The notes beneath the pieces were generated by a model, which worked only from the letters and a program-made list of their open reading frames with translations, was not told the DNA's origin and ran no database searches. From NCBI GenBank assembly GCA_018366495.1, contig JAGZHZ010000016.1:1-56431 (forward strand): 56,431 nucleotides of DNA, given 5' to 3'. Made by a program: the position numbers and the translations under genes. The DNA is from Clostridiales bacterium (lineage in GTDB: Bacteria; Bacillota; Clostridia; Lachnospirales; Lachnospiraceae). Positions 42,790 to 51,910 of the stretch are shown here, one piece after another; the first letter of the stretch is position 1, and each line of letters starts with the position of its first letter.

Positions 42790-44535
42790 ATGCTGCGGAC
42801 AAAAACGTATCACAAAAAAAAGATTGTTGTGGTTTTTTTAGGCTGTGCCGTTATTTTATTTGCTCTGATGGGAAGACTGGGATATCTGATGATTTTTCAG
42901 TCAGAATATTATTCTGAAAAGGCACAGGATCTTCATGAGAGGGAGCGTGATATCAAAGCTGCCAGAGGAAGAATTTTAGATACCAATGGAGTGGTGCTGG
43001 CTGATAATAAGGCAGTCTGCACAATCTCAGTGATCCACAATCAGATTAAAGAGCCGGAGAAAGTCATAGAGATGCTGGTGAAAGAATTAGGACTTCCGGA
43101 AGAGAATGTCCGCAAACGAGTGGAAAAGTACAGTTCGATCGAGCGAATTAAAACAAATGTAGAAAAAGAAGTGGGAGATCGGATCAGAGAATATAATTAT
43201 CCAGGAGTTAAAGTGGATGAAGATTTTAAAAGATATTATCCGCTTGGAAGTTTTGCCTCAAAGGTTTTAGGATTCACAGGAAGCGACAACCAAGGAATAA
43301 TCGGACTGGAGACGGTATACGATGATGTGCTGCAGGGGCAGAACGGGAAAATTTTAACGCTGACAGATGCAAGAGGAGTGGAGTTGGAAGATCAGGGAGA
43401 AGTCCGACTGGAGGCAGTGCCAGGACAGGATTTGTATCTGAGCATAGACGTCAACATCCAAAAGTATGCAGAACAGGCGGCGTATCAGGTAATGGAGCAG
43501 AAAAGTGCTGACAGAGTGGAGATCATCTTGATGAATCCGCAGAATGGGGAGATTTATGCGATGGTCAATGCCCCGGAGTTTGACCTGAATGATCCATTTA
43601 CTGTAGAAGAGAGCGATGGACTGAGTGAAGAAGAACTTCAGAATGCGCGAAATCAGATGTGGAGAAACGGATGTATCAATGATACATACGAGCCAGGCTC
43701 CACATTTAAGATCATCACGGCGGCGGCTGGATTGGAGGAAGGCGTGGTGACGCCGTCTGACAGTTTTTTCTGTCCCGGATATAAGATTGTAGACGACAGA
43801 CGAATCCGATGCCATAAAACAGCAGGTCATGGGGCAGAATCATTTGTGGAGGCGACAAGAAATTCATGTAATCCCGTTTTTATTGAGGTCGGGCTGCGTC
43901 TGGGAACCGAACGGTTTTATCACTATTTTGATCAGTTTGGATTACTGTCAAAGACAGGGATTGATGTGCCGGGTGAGGCAGGGACTATCATGCACCAGCA
44001 GGAAAAAATGGGAAACGTAGAGCTTGCTACATGTGCATTTGGTCAATCCTTTCAGATTACGCCGCTTCAGCTAATCACGACAGTCAGCTCTCTGATCAAT
44101 GGGGGGACACGAATCACACCGCATTTTGGCGTGAAAGTCCAAAGCAGCGATCAGACAAAGACAAAAGTTTTGGAGTATAAAGAGACGGAAAATATTGTAT
44201 CAGAGGAGACGTCAAAGACACTGAGAATGATTCTGGAGCAGGTAGTAGACGGCGGATCAGGAAAGAACGCCTATATCGCAGGATACCATATTGGTGGAAA
44301 GACAGCGACATCTGAGACGCTGCCCAGAAGTGCCAACAAATATATTTCTTCGTTTTTAGGATTTGCGCCTGCTGATGATCCAAAAGTGATTGGAATCTGC
44401 GTCATCCATAATCCACAGGGAGTATATTACGGAGGCACGATTGCAGCGCCTGTCATTCGTGATATCTTTGCCAATATTTTCCCTTATCTTGGAATCGAGC
44501 GTGATCCGACGCCACAGGAGACGGAAAGTGAATAA
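42790..44535 (+). CDS. Second class B penicillin-binding protein (SpoVD-like, KTA motif)
   Basis: A 581-residue transpeptidase with a transmembrane helix at about 11-32 and an ARGRILDTNG element. The Ser nucleophile is S304 in GSTFKI and SCN is at 359-361. The third motif reads KTA (residues 504-506, in GGKTATSE) where KTG is normal. It is about 145 residues shorter than the upstream PBP and has no PASTA repeats. Its location next to ftsI and mraY matches the spoVD position, suggesting a role in septal or spore-cortex wall. ATG 42790 directly abuts the terminator T-run. Confidence 0.9.
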   Translation: MLRTKTYHKKKIVVVFLGCAVILFALMGRLGYLMIFQSEYYSEKAQDLHERERDIKAARGRILDTNGVVLADNKAVCTISVIHNQIKEPEKVIEMLVKELGLPEENVRKRVEKYSSIERIKTNVEKEVGDRIREYNYPGVKVDEDFKRYYPLGSFASKVLGFTGSDNQGIIGLETVYDDVLQGQNGKILTLTDARGVELEDQGEVRLEAVPGQDLYLSIDVNIQKYAEQAAYQVMEQKSADRVEIILMNPQNGEIYAMVNAPEFDLNDPFTVEESDGLSEEELQNARNQMWRNGCINDTYEPGSTFKIITAAAGLEEGVVTPSDSFFCPGYKIVDDRRIRCHKTAGHGAESFVEATRNSCNPVFIEVGLRLGTERFYHYFDQFGLLSKTGIDVPGEAGTIMHQQEKMGNVELATCAFGQSFQITPLQLITTVSSLINGGTRITPHFGVKVQSSDQTKTKVLEYKETENIVSEETSKTLRMILEQVVDGGSGKNAYIAGYHIGGKTATSETLPRSANKYISSFLGFAPADDPKVIGICVIHNPQGVYYGGTIAAPVIRDIFANIFPYLGIERDPTPQETESE

Positions 44536-44540
44536 AAAGG

Positions 44541-44569
44541 TTGATTAATGAGGAAAAAAGAATTATACT
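44541..44569 (+). promoter_or_regulatory. Internal promoter before mraY
   Basis: TTGATT (44541-44546), 17 bases, TATACT (44564-44569). It would let mraY to divIB be transcribed independently of the PBP genes. Confidence 0.7.
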
Positions 44570-44653
44570 AAAAATCGAATCTGAGAGTGCAGGAATGCTT
44601 CGGCAGACAGGCGCTTTCACGTTAAAACAAAAGAATTTAAGAGGTGTGAAAGG

Positions 44654-45616
44654 ATGATAGGAACAGATATTGTAATTCCGTTGCTGGCAGCATTTGCTAT
44701 CAGTGTCGGACTGAGTCCGTTTGTAATTCCATTTTTGAGGAAATTAAAAATCGGACAGACAGAGCGTAAAGAAGGGGTGCAGTCCCATCTGAACAAAGCA
44801 GGGACTCCAACGATGGGAGGTCTGATCATTCTGATCAGTATACTGGTAACCTGTCTGTTTTTCCTGAAAGATTATCCAAAAGTGGCTCCAGTCCTGTTTT
44901 TGACCCTGGGATTTGGAATTATCGGTTTTCTGGATGATTATCTGAAAGTTGTGCTGAGACGTTCAGACGGACTTATGCCGATGCAGAAGATGGCAGGACA
45001 GTTTATCATAACAACAATCTTTGTAATTTATGTACTGAATATGGAGCCGGATCTCTTTAAGATGATTGTCCCATTCAGCGGAGGAAAAGAGATCGATCTG
45101 AAATGGGGCGCGATTCCTCTGACATATGTTGCCGTAATCGGAACAGTCAATGGAGTCAATTTTACAGATGGTCTGGATGGTCTGGCGACAGGTGTGACGA
45201 CAATGGTAGCCGTTTTCTACACGGTTATTTCTCTGGTGAGCGAGGGAGGAATTACTCCGATCACAGCGGCTGTCACAGGAGCACTGCTTGGCTTTTTACT
45301 GTTTAATGTGCATCCGGCTCAGGTATTTATGGGAGACACGGGATCACTTGCCCTTGGAGGATTTGTGGTTGGAGCTGCCTATATGATGAAAATGCCGCTC
45401 TTTATCCCGATTATCGGACTGGTTTACTTTGTGGAAGTCATTTCCGTTATGCTTCAGGTTACATATTTTAAAAAGACAGGTGGGAAACGTCTGTTTAAAA
45501 TGGCTCCGATCCATCATCATTTTGAACTGTGCGGATGGTCAGAGACGAGAGTGGTCGCTGTCTTTACTGTTGTCACAGCAATATTGTGCCTGGTAGGGCT
45601 GATTGCCTACCGTTAG
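44654..45616 (+). CDS. mraY: Phospho-MurNAc-pentapeptide transferase
   Basis: A 320-residue polytopic membrane enzyme that makes lipid I from undecaprenyl phosphate. NKAGTPTMGG (about residues 47-56), LGFLDDYLK-like IGFLDDYLKV, the nucleotide site GTVNGVNFTDGLDGLA, MGDTGSLALG and the C-terminal PIHHHFELCGWSE are all present. GAGGTGTGAAAGG precedes ATG 44654. MurD follows after 9 bases. Confidence 0.97.
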   Translation: MIGTDIVIPLLAAFAISVGLSPFVIPFLRKLKIGQTERKEGVQSHLNKAGTPTMGGLIILISILVTCLFFLKDYPKVAPVLFLTLGFGIIGFLDDYLKVVLRRSDGLMPMQKMAGQFIITTIFVIYVLNMEPDLFKMIVPFSGGKEIDLKWGAIPLTYVAVIGTVNGVNFTDGLDGLATGVTTMVAVFYTVISLVSEGGITPITAAVTGALLGFLLFNVHPAQVFMGDTGSLALGGFVVGAAYMMKMPLFIPIIGLVYFVEVISVMLQVTYFKKTGGKRLFKMAPIHHHFELCGWSETRVVAVFTVVTAILCLVGLIAYR

Positions 45617-45625
45617 GAGGATTGT

Positions 45626-46981
45626 ATGGATTGGAAACAAAAAAAAGTTCTTGTCTTTGGAACAGGAATCAGTGGAATCGGTTCTGCTGATCTGCTGGAA
45701 AAGGTGGGTGCATTGCCGATTCTGTATGATGGAAATGAAAATATAAAAGAAGAAGAGGTGCGAGGCAGACTTGCACCAAACAGCAACGCACAGATTATAA
45801 TCGGAGAGCTGAACGATGAAGTGATTGACACACTGGATCTGGCTGTACTCAGTCCAGGAGTGCCGACTGATTTGCCTGTGGTAAACAGGATCAGAGAGCA
45901 TGGCGTCAAAATCTGGGGTGAAGTAGAGCTTGCATATGAAAATGGAAAAGGCGATGTGCTGGCGATCACCGGAACAAATGGAAAGACGACAACGACGAGC
46001 CTTTTAGGGGCGATCATGAAATATCATCAGGATGAAGTATATATTGTAGGAAATATTGGAACACCGTATACGGAGGCTTCACTTAAGATGACGCCGAAGG
46101 CAGTGTCTGTGGCGGAGATCAGCAGTTTTCAGCTGGAGACGATTGAAAAATTTCATCCATGTATCAGCGCAATTTTAAATATTACACCGGATCACTTAAA
46201 CCGCCATCATACGATGGAAGAATACATACGGGTGAAAGAACGTATCACAGAAAATCAGGGACCGGATGACACCTGCGTGCTGAACTATGAAGATGAAGTT
46301 TTGAGAGAGTTTGGAAAAAATTTGTCGTGCAAGGTTCTATTTTTCAGCAGTGTGCGTACACTAGAAAGAGGTATCTATCTAAGAGACGGAAAGATTGTAT
46401 ACAGCGACGGGGCAGATAGTACCGAGATCTGCGCAGTAAAAGAGCTGAAACTCCCGGGACGCCACAACCATGAAAATGTGATGGCAGCTGTGGGAATGGC
46501 ACTTTCATACGGTGTGCCGCTTTCTGAAATTCAGCATGTGATCAGGAATTTTCAGGCGGTAGAACACAGAATTGAGTATGTGATAGAGAAAAACGGGGTT
46601 GTATACTATAACGACTCAAAAGGAACGAATCCAGATGCTGCAATTAAGGGGATTCAGGCGATGGATCGTCCGACGCTTCTGATCGGAGGAGGATATGATA
46701 AAGATTCTTCTTACGAGGAGTGGATTGAAGCGTTCGATGGAAAAGTGAGATATTTGGTTTTAATTGGACAGACAAGAGAAAAAATAGCGGAGACAGCCAG
46801 AAAATGCGGCTTTTCCGATATCATATTTGCAGAAACTTTAGAAGAGGCAGTACATATTTGTGCAGAGAAAGCAAATCCGGGGGATGCTGTATTGCTCTCG
46901 CCGGCGTGTGCAAGCTGGGGAATGTTTCCGAACTACGAAGTGCGGGGAAAAATGTTTAAGGAGATTGTCAATAAGCTTTAA
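45626..46981 (+). CDS. murD: UDP-MurNAc-L-alanine:D-glutamate ligase
   Basis: A 451-residue Mur ligase that adds D-Glu to the wall precursor. FGTGISGIG binds the uracil part, ITGTNGKTTTT (about residues 113-123) is the ATP loop, with SSFQLE, NITPDHLNRH and YYNDSKGTNPDA. SPACASWGMF near the C-terminus completes the family pattern. It starts 9 bases after mraY with AGGAGG upstream. Confidence 0.97.
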   Translation: MDWKQKKVLVFGTGISGIGSADLLEKVGALPILYDGNENIKEEEVRGRLAPNSNAQIIIGELNDEVIDTLDLAVLSPGVPTDLPVVNRIREHGVKIWGEVELAYENGKGDVLAITGTNGKTTTTSLLGAIMKYHQDEVYIVGNIGTPYTEASLKMTPKAVSVAEISSFQLETIEKFHPCISAILNITPDHLNRHHTMEEYIRVKERITENQGPDDTCVLNYEDEVLREFGKNLSCKVLFFSSVRTLERGIYLRDGKIVYSDGADSTEICAVKELKLPGRHNHENVMAAVGMALSYGVPLSEIQHVIRNFQAVEHRIEYVIEKNGVVYYNDSKGTNPDAAIKGIQAMDRPTLLIGGGYDKDSSYEEWIEAFDGKVRYLVLIGQTREKIAETARKCGFSDIIFAETLEEAVHICAEKANPGDAVLLSPACASWGMFPNYEVRGKMFKEIVNKL

Positions 46982-47004
46982 AGCCTGATCTAAGGGGTGG
47001 TACT

Positions 47005-48096
47005 ATGAGCCGGAGGAAGAAACAGGATATGACCATGCTGCTTGTCATCTTATTTCTGATAAGTTTCGGTCTAATCACACTCTATAGTACAAGCGCGTAT
47101 AATGGGCAGGTCAAATTTCATGATGCTGCCTATTATTTTAAAAAACAATTATTTGCGACTATTTTAGGCGCAGTCCTGATGTGTGGAATTTCAAGAATGG
47201 ATTATCATATTTTTGAAAAATTTGCAGTGAGCGGATATATCTGTTCGCTTCTGCTCTCCACAGCGGTACTTTTTTTTGGCGACTCTTATAACGGATCAAA
47301 AAGATGGCTTTCACTTGGACCTTTGTCTTTTCAGCCATCTGAGTTTGCAAAACTAGTTGTCATTTTGTTTCTTGCCCATATTGTGAGCAGCAGAAAGAAA
47401 AAGCAGACAGGATTAGGAACGCTGATTTTTGTTATGATTTTGATTTTACCTATTGTCGCCTTAGTTGGAACAAACAATTTAAGCACAGCGATTATTATTC
47501 TTGGAATTGCGGTAATTGTAGTATTTGTCTCAAACCCGCGCTATCTGCCGTTTATCTGGATTGCAGTGACGGGAATCGGTTTTATTGCAGTCTTTTTGAG
47601 CATGGAATCGTATCGCCTTGACCGTCTGAAAATTTGGAGAAATCCGGAACAATATGAAAAAGGATACCAGACAATTCAGGGATTATATGCAATCGGATCG
47701 GGAGGTCTGTTTGGAAAAGGAATCGGTCAGAGTATTCAGAAATTAGGATTTGTACCTGAAGCGCAGAATGACATGATTTTTTCGATTATCTGCGAAGAGT
47801 TGGGACTGGTGGGCGCATGTATTCTAATTCTGGTTTTTTTGATATTGATCTGGAGATTTATGGTGGTGGCGGCGTATGCTCCTGACCTGTTTGGATCTTT
47901 GATTGCCGCCGGAACAATGGGTCATATTGCCATTCAGGTGATCTTAAACATCGCTGTTGTGACAAATACCATTCCAAACACTGGAATCACCCTTCCATTT
48001 ATCAGCTATGGGGGAACGTCTATTTTGTTTTTGATGGCGGAGATGGGAATTGCCCTGTCAGTCAGCCGGTGTCAAAATAAATCTTCCTGCATATAA
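47005..48096 (+). CDS. ftsW: SEDS glycosyltransferase (FtsW/SpoVE type)
   Basis: A 363-residue polytopic SEDS protein that polymerises lipid II at the septum together with its class B PBP. Visible elements include SYNGSKRWLSLGPLSFQPSEFAK (core RWLSLGPLSFQPSE), IGQSIQKLGFVPEAQNDMIFSIICEELG and the ending ITLPFISYGGTS, typical of the family. The GTNNLSTA loop replaces the more usual PDLGTA. Position after murD favours FtsW or SpoVE over RodA. GGGGTGG precedes the ATG 23 bases after murD. Confidence 0.93.
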   Translation: MSRRKKQDMTMLLVILFLISFGLITLYSTSAYNGQVKFHDAAYYFKKQLFATILGAVLMCGISRMDYHIFEKFAVSGYICSLLLSTAVLFFGDSYNGSKRWLSLGPLSFQPSEFAKLVVILFLAHIVSSRKKKQTGLGTLIFVMILILPIVALVGTNNLSTAIIILGIAVIVVFVSNPRYLPFIWIAVTGIGFIAVFLSMESYRLDRLKIWRNPEQYEKGYQTIQGLYAIGSGGLFGKGIGQSIQKLGFVPEAQNDMIFSIICEELGLVGACILILVFLILIWRFMVVAAYAPDLFGSLIAAGTMGHIAIQVILNIAVVTNTIPNTGITLPFISYGGTSILFLMAEMGIALSVSRCQNKSSCI

Positions 48097-48151
48097 TAAA
48101 ATAGATTTTAATAAGCACGAAGAGGCTTAGGAAAAGGACGGGGGAGACGGA

Positions 48152-49402
48152 TTGGGAGATATCACAGTAAGGGGCGGTATTCCTTTACATGGTAAACTGT
48201 ATGTTCAGGGGTCAAAAAATGCAGCGCTGCCGATTCTGGCAGCCGCGATTCTACATGAAGGAATCAGTGTGATCCATAACTGTCCGCATATTCTGGATGT
48301 AGAGAATACCGTACAGATTTTACTCGAAATGGGATGCAGTGTAGAATGGCATGGAAACAGTCTGACGATCTTTGCAGGAACCATTCAAAATACTGAGATC
48401 TCGTCTGAGTATGCAGCTCAGATGAGATCTTCCGTTATTTTTCTGGGAAGCCTGCTTGGAAGAATGGGAAGTGCTGCGCTTCCGCTGCCCGGAGGATGTA
48501 CGATCGGAAAACGCCCGATTGATCTCCATCTTAATTCTTTAAAAAGAATGGGCGCAAAGATTGAGGAGGAGAAAGAAATACTATTTGCTAAGGCGCAGAA
48601 TATTCATGGCGCTGATATCCGACTGCGTTTTCCGAGTGTTGGAACAACAGAAAATATTATTCTTGCCGCAGTTCTGGCAGAAGGTACGACACGTATTTTT
48701 AATGCTGCGAGAGAACCGGAAATAACAGAACTTTGCCGTTTTCTAAAAGGAAAAGGGGCAAAGATCAGGGGAGAAGGGACAGATCGGATTGTGATAGAAG
48801 GAGTTAAAAAACTGAAAGACAGCGAGTTTGTGCTGATGTCGGACAGAATTGTGGCAGGAACGTATCTGATGGCGGCTATGAGTGCAGGAGGGATGATCTC
48901 TCTGGAACACGCTCCCGTCTGTCAGATGGCAGCGCAGTTTAAAGTTTTGAAATCTATGGGCGCGCAGCTGCAGATCGGGAAGGATAAAATTGTGATGAGC
49001 GCACCAAAAAGACCGAGAGCGCTTCGGGAAGTTGCCACACAGCCATATCCAGGTTTTCCGACGGATCTTCAGTCACAGCTTCTGGCGGTTTTATGCAGAG
49101 CAAGGGGGAAAAGCAGAATTATAGAAAATATTTTTGAGGATCGCTATCAGATCGTACCTCAATTAAAAAAAATGGGCGCCCAAATTGACACGGCTGCTCA
49201 GGAAGCGTGGATTACAGGGACACAATGTCTGAGCGGAACAGAAGTCCATGCGTGCGAACTGAGGGGAGGCGCCGCATTGATTATTGCTGGACTTGGCGCC
49301 GCAGGAGAGACAACAGTAAAAGAAAGTCATTTTATTTTTAGAGGATATGAAGACATCTGCGGCGATTTGAGAAAGCTGGGAGCAGTCATAGAGACAAATT
49401 AG
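48152..49402 (+). CDS. murA: UDP-GlcNAc 1-carboxyvinyltransferase
   Basis: A 416-residue enolpyruvyl transferase, the first committed step of peptidoglycan synthesis and target of fosfomycin. GGIPLHGKLYVQGSKNAALP gives the N-terminal KN motif (KNAALP), the catalytic Cys is C116 in GGCTIGKRPIDLHL, so it is expected to be fosfomycin-sensitive rather than a Cys-to-Asp variant, and AAVLAEGTTRI follows. The TTG start at 48152 is supported by GGGGGAG upstream. MurG and murB/C are not in this cluster. Confidence 0.95.
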   Translation: MGDITVRGGIPLHGKLYVQGSKNAALPILAAAILHEGISVIHNCPHILDVENTVQILLEMGCSVEWHGNSLTIFAGTIQNTEISSEYAAQMRSSVIFLGSLLGRMGSAALPLPGGCTIGKRPIDLHLNSLKRMGAKIEEEKEILFAKAQNIHGADIRLRFPSVGTTENIILAAVLAEGTTRIFNAAREPEITELCRFLKGKGAKIRGEGTDRIVIEGVKKLKDSEFVLMSDRIVAGTYLMAAMSAGGMISLEHAPVCQMAAQFKVLKSMGAQLQIGKDKIVMSAPKRPRALREVATQPYPGFPTDLQSQLLAVLCRARGKSRIIENIFEDRYQIVPQLKKMGAQIDTAAQEAWITGTQCLSGTEVHACELRGGAALIIAGLGAAGETTVKESHFIFRGYEDICGDLRKLGAVIETN

Positions 49403-49417
49403 AAGAGGGTAAGAAAG

Positions 49418-50479
49418 ATGACAAGAGAAAAGAACAAAGAGAAAAAAGGAAAAGGGGAGAGATGGAAACTGGGATTGATCACAGCAGGAATTTTGCTGGC
49501 TATCTTTCTCGTTTTGATTGCGGTTTTTCAGGTTCGGGATGTTGAGGTGACAGGAAATGTTCTTTTTACAGAAGAAGAAGTAAAAGATATGATAATAAAT
49601 GATGCCCTCACCTCAAATTCTCTGTATCTGACATGGAAATATCGAAATTCAAAACCAGATGATTCAATGCCTTTTTTCAGTGCAGTCGATACTGTTCTGC
49701 TCTCCCCGTCAAGTGTAAGAATTCAGGTGTATGAAAAGACACAGATTGGATATATACAAAAAGATGGGCAGAATGTCTACTTTGATAAAAATGGGTGCGT
49801 CTTACAATGTACAGAGGAAAAAAAAGAAGGGGTGCCGGAAATTACGGGGATAGAGATTGGCACGCCAGTGATCTATGAGACGATTCCGATTGAAGATGAA
49901 AAGATATTGAAAGAAATGCTGGATCTGGCTCAGATGCTGAATGAACGAAATTTAGTGCCGGATGAGATTGTTTTTGATGAAGAACACAATATGACCCTGA
50001 TTTTTGGAGAGGCAGTTGTGGAACTGGGACAAGACGAATATCTGGAAGATAAGATTACAAATCTGGCAGGAATTTATAAACATATGGATGGCATGGCAGG
50101 AACACTGCGGATGGAAAACTTTAAATCAGATACGAAAAAAATAAGATTCCAGAAACAGGAAGCAACGTCGGCTGAAGCACAGTCCGCGACAGAAACTGAA
50201 AGTGAAACATTATACAGCGGAGACGGAACGTATTACGGAGACGGAACGTATTACGGGGATGGAGCGTATTACGGAGATGGAACGTATTACGGAGATGGAA
50301 CGTATTACGGGGACGAAACGTATTACGGGGATGGAACGTATTACGGGGATGGAACGTATTATGGAGATGGAACGTATTACGGGGATGAAACGTATTACGG
50401 GGATGGAACGTATTATGGAGATGGAACGTATTACGGGGATGGAACGTATTACGGGGATGGAACGTATTACGGATATTAA
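49418..50479 (+). CDS. divIB: Cell division protein DivIB/FtsQ with C-terminal DGTYYG repeat tail
   Basis: A 353-residue single-pass division protein. A Lys-rich cytoplasmic N-terminus (1-17) and a transmembrane helix (about 19-41) precede the POTRA domain, which starts with VRDVEVTGNVLFTEEEV, and a beta domain (about 115-240). Residues about 246-268 form a Thr/Glu/Ser linker. From residue 269 the protein is 14 tandem hexapeptides, mostly DGTYYG, ending in a final Tyr. Such a tail is not part of the normal family, and nearly a quarter of the protein is this repeat, exposed outside the membrane. ATG 49418 lies 15 bases after murA. Confidence 0.9.
   Translation: MTREKNKEKKGKGERWKLGLITAGILLAIFLVLIAVFQVRDVEVTGNVLFTEEEVKDMIINDALTSNSLYLTWKYRNSKPDDSMPFFSAVDTVLLSPSSVRIQVYEKTQIGYIQKDGQNVYFDKNGCVLQCTEEKKEGVPEITGIEIGTPVIYETIPIEDEKILKEMLDLAQMLNERNLVPDEIVFDEEHNMTLIFGEAVVELGQDEYLEDKITNLAGIYKHMDGMAGTLRMENFKSDTKKIRFQKQEATSAEAQSATETESETLYSGDGTYYGDGTYYGDGAYYGDGTYYGDGTYYGDETYYGDGTYYGDGTYYGDGTYYGDETYYGDGTYYGDGTYYGDGTYYGDGTYYGY
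50222..50473 (+). repeat. 18-bp tandem repeat in divIB (DGTYYG x14)
   Basis: Fourteen in-frame units of GAYGRAACGTATTAYGGR (one has GCG for ACG). Two units carry GAA (Glu) in place of GGA at the second codon. Units 8-9-10 and 11-12-13 share the same order of synonymous changes apart from the GAA, a sign of block duplication by slipped-strand or unequal crossover. The copy number is likely to vary between strains. Confidence 0.96.
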
Positions 50480-50498
50480 ACAGTTTTGAAAAATTAGC

Positions 50499-50527
50499 TT
50501 GATTAATTCAGGAAAAAACTATATGAT
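50499..50527 (+). promoter_or_regulatory. Promoter for ftsZ
   Basis: TTGATT (50499-50504), 17 bases, TATGAT (50522-50527), in the 141-base gap between divIB and ftsZ. ftsA is absent from this position. Confidence 0.7.
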
Positions 50528-50620
50528 ATAATAAATACGGTTTAATACTGGGCAAATGTGTCTTAGGGAGCTGTAAATGAATTTGAGGATGTAAGGGATA
50601 CAAAAAGGAGGAAATACACC

Positions 50621-51805
50621 TTGTTAGAAATTATGACAAATGAATCTGAATCTGCAGCAAAGATTATCGTCATTGGTGTCGGCGGTGCAGGTAATAATGC
50701 AGTAAATAGAATGGTAGAAGAGACAATTGCAGGAGTGGAGTTTATCGGAGTAAACACGGATAAGCAGGCATTACAGTTATGCAAAGCTCCTACTACAATT
50801 CAGATTGGCGAAAAAGTCACAAAAGGATTAGGCGCCGGAGCACGTCCGGAAGTCGGAGAGCAGGCAGCAGAAGAGAGTGCAGAAGATTTACGCCAGGCAA
50901 TGCAGGGTGCAGATATGGTCTTTGTCACCTGCGGTATGGGAGGCGGAACAGGTACAGGAGGCGCACCAGTTGTGGCAGGAATCGCAAAAGAGATGGGAAT
51001 CCTTACAGTGGGCGTTGTCACAAAGCCTTTCCGTTTTGAGGCGAAGACACGCATGAACAATGCACTTACAGGAATTGAAAAATTAAAAGACAATGTAGAT
51101 ACATTGATCGTAATCCCGAATGACAAACTTTTAGAGATTGTGGACCGCAGAACAACAATGCCGGAGGCATTAAAAAAAGCAGATGAAGTGCTGCAGCAGG
51201 CAGTTCAGGGAATCACAGACCTGATTAATCTGCCGGCACTGATCAACCTGGATTTTGCGGATGTCCAGACCGTTATGAAAGACAAAGGAATTGCACATAT
51301 CGGAATCGGACATGCCAAAGGAGACGACAAGGCATTGGAAGCAGTCAAGATGGCAGTTGCCAGTCCGCTTCTGGAGACAACAATCTCCGGCGCTTCTCAC
51401 GTTATTATCAATATTTCCGGAGATATTTCTCTTATGGATGCAAACGATGCAGCAAGTTATGTGCAGGAGCTGGCAGGTGATGAAGCAAATATCATCTTTG
51501 GCGCTATGTATGATGATACATATGCAGATGAGGCAAGCATTACAGTGATTGCAACAGGGCTTGACACAGCAACAGCCACACAGCCGTCTGTAAATCAGAA
51601 AATCGTTCCGGAGTTCCCAAATTACGGAAAACAGGAGAAAAAAACCACTACATTCCAGAGAACAACAAGCACAATCCCTAAAAATAATACAGCCTCTTCT
51701 CAGGCAGGCAGAACGTCATCCTCAACGTTTGGAAAATACAGAACTCCTGAGAGTACAGTGGCAGAAAAAGAGATACAGATCCCGGATTTCTTAAAAAGAA
51801 GATAA
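50621..51805 (+). CDS. ftsZ: Cell division GTPase FtsZ
   Basis: A 394-residue tubulin-like GTPase forming the Z ring. VIGVGGAGNNAVNRM is the N-terminal nucleotide region and GMGGGTGTGGAP (about residues 106-117) is the tubulin signature; FRFEAKTRMNNA and NLPALINLDFADV follow. A Thr/Ser-rich linker of about 55 residues ends in the conserved tail IQIPDFLKRR, which docks partner proteins. The start is TTG 50621, 9 bases after AGGAGG; ATG 50633 is 21 bases from it and less likely. Confidence 0.97.
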   Translation: MLEIMTNESESAAKIIVIGVGGAGNNAVNRMVEETIAGVEFIGVNTDKQALQLCKAPTTIQIGEKVTKGLGAGARPEVGEQAAEESAEDLRQAMQGADMVFVTCGMGGGTGTGGAPVVAGIAKEMGILTVGVVTKPFRFEAKTRMNNALTGIEKLKDNVDTLIVIPNDKLLEIVDRRTTMPEALKKADEVLQQAVQGITDLINLPALINLDFADVQTVMKDKGIAHIGIGHAKGDDKALEAVKMAVASPLLETTISGASHVIINISGDISLMDANDAASYVQELAGDEANIIFGAMYDDTYADEASITVIATGLDTATATQPSVNQKIVPEFPNYGKQEKKTTTFQRTTSTIPKNNTASSQAGRTSSSTFGKYRTPESTVAEKEIQIPDFLKRR

Positions 51806-51817
51806 AATAAAAAAAGC

Positions 51818-51851
51818 AAGACTGCCGCATACTTTTTGCGGCAGTCTTTTT
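51818..51851. terminator. Bidirectional terminator between ftsZ and aroE
   Basis: AAGACTGCCGCA (51818-51829) pairs with TGCGGCAGTCTT (51837-51848), flanked by an A-run and a T-run, so it serves both convergent genes. Confidence 0.92.
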
Positions 51852-51910
51852 GCATAAACCGTTAAAAAGGTTTTTTACTGCCGGAAAAAAATCTCAATCC
51901 GACAGAGCAG

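Noticed and set aside
46985..47004. GGGGTGGTAC before ftsW, resembling the T-box core AGGGTGGNACC
   Set aside because: It is the ribosome binding site of ftsW; there is no specifier stem, no upstream leader and no terminator, and ftsW is not an amino-acid gene.
50202..50489. A 95-codon frame overlapping the divIB repeat in another frame, rich in MERITG units
   Set aside because: It is only a shadow of the 18-bp repeat read out of frame; no ribosome binding site, and the real divIB frame has the domain structure.
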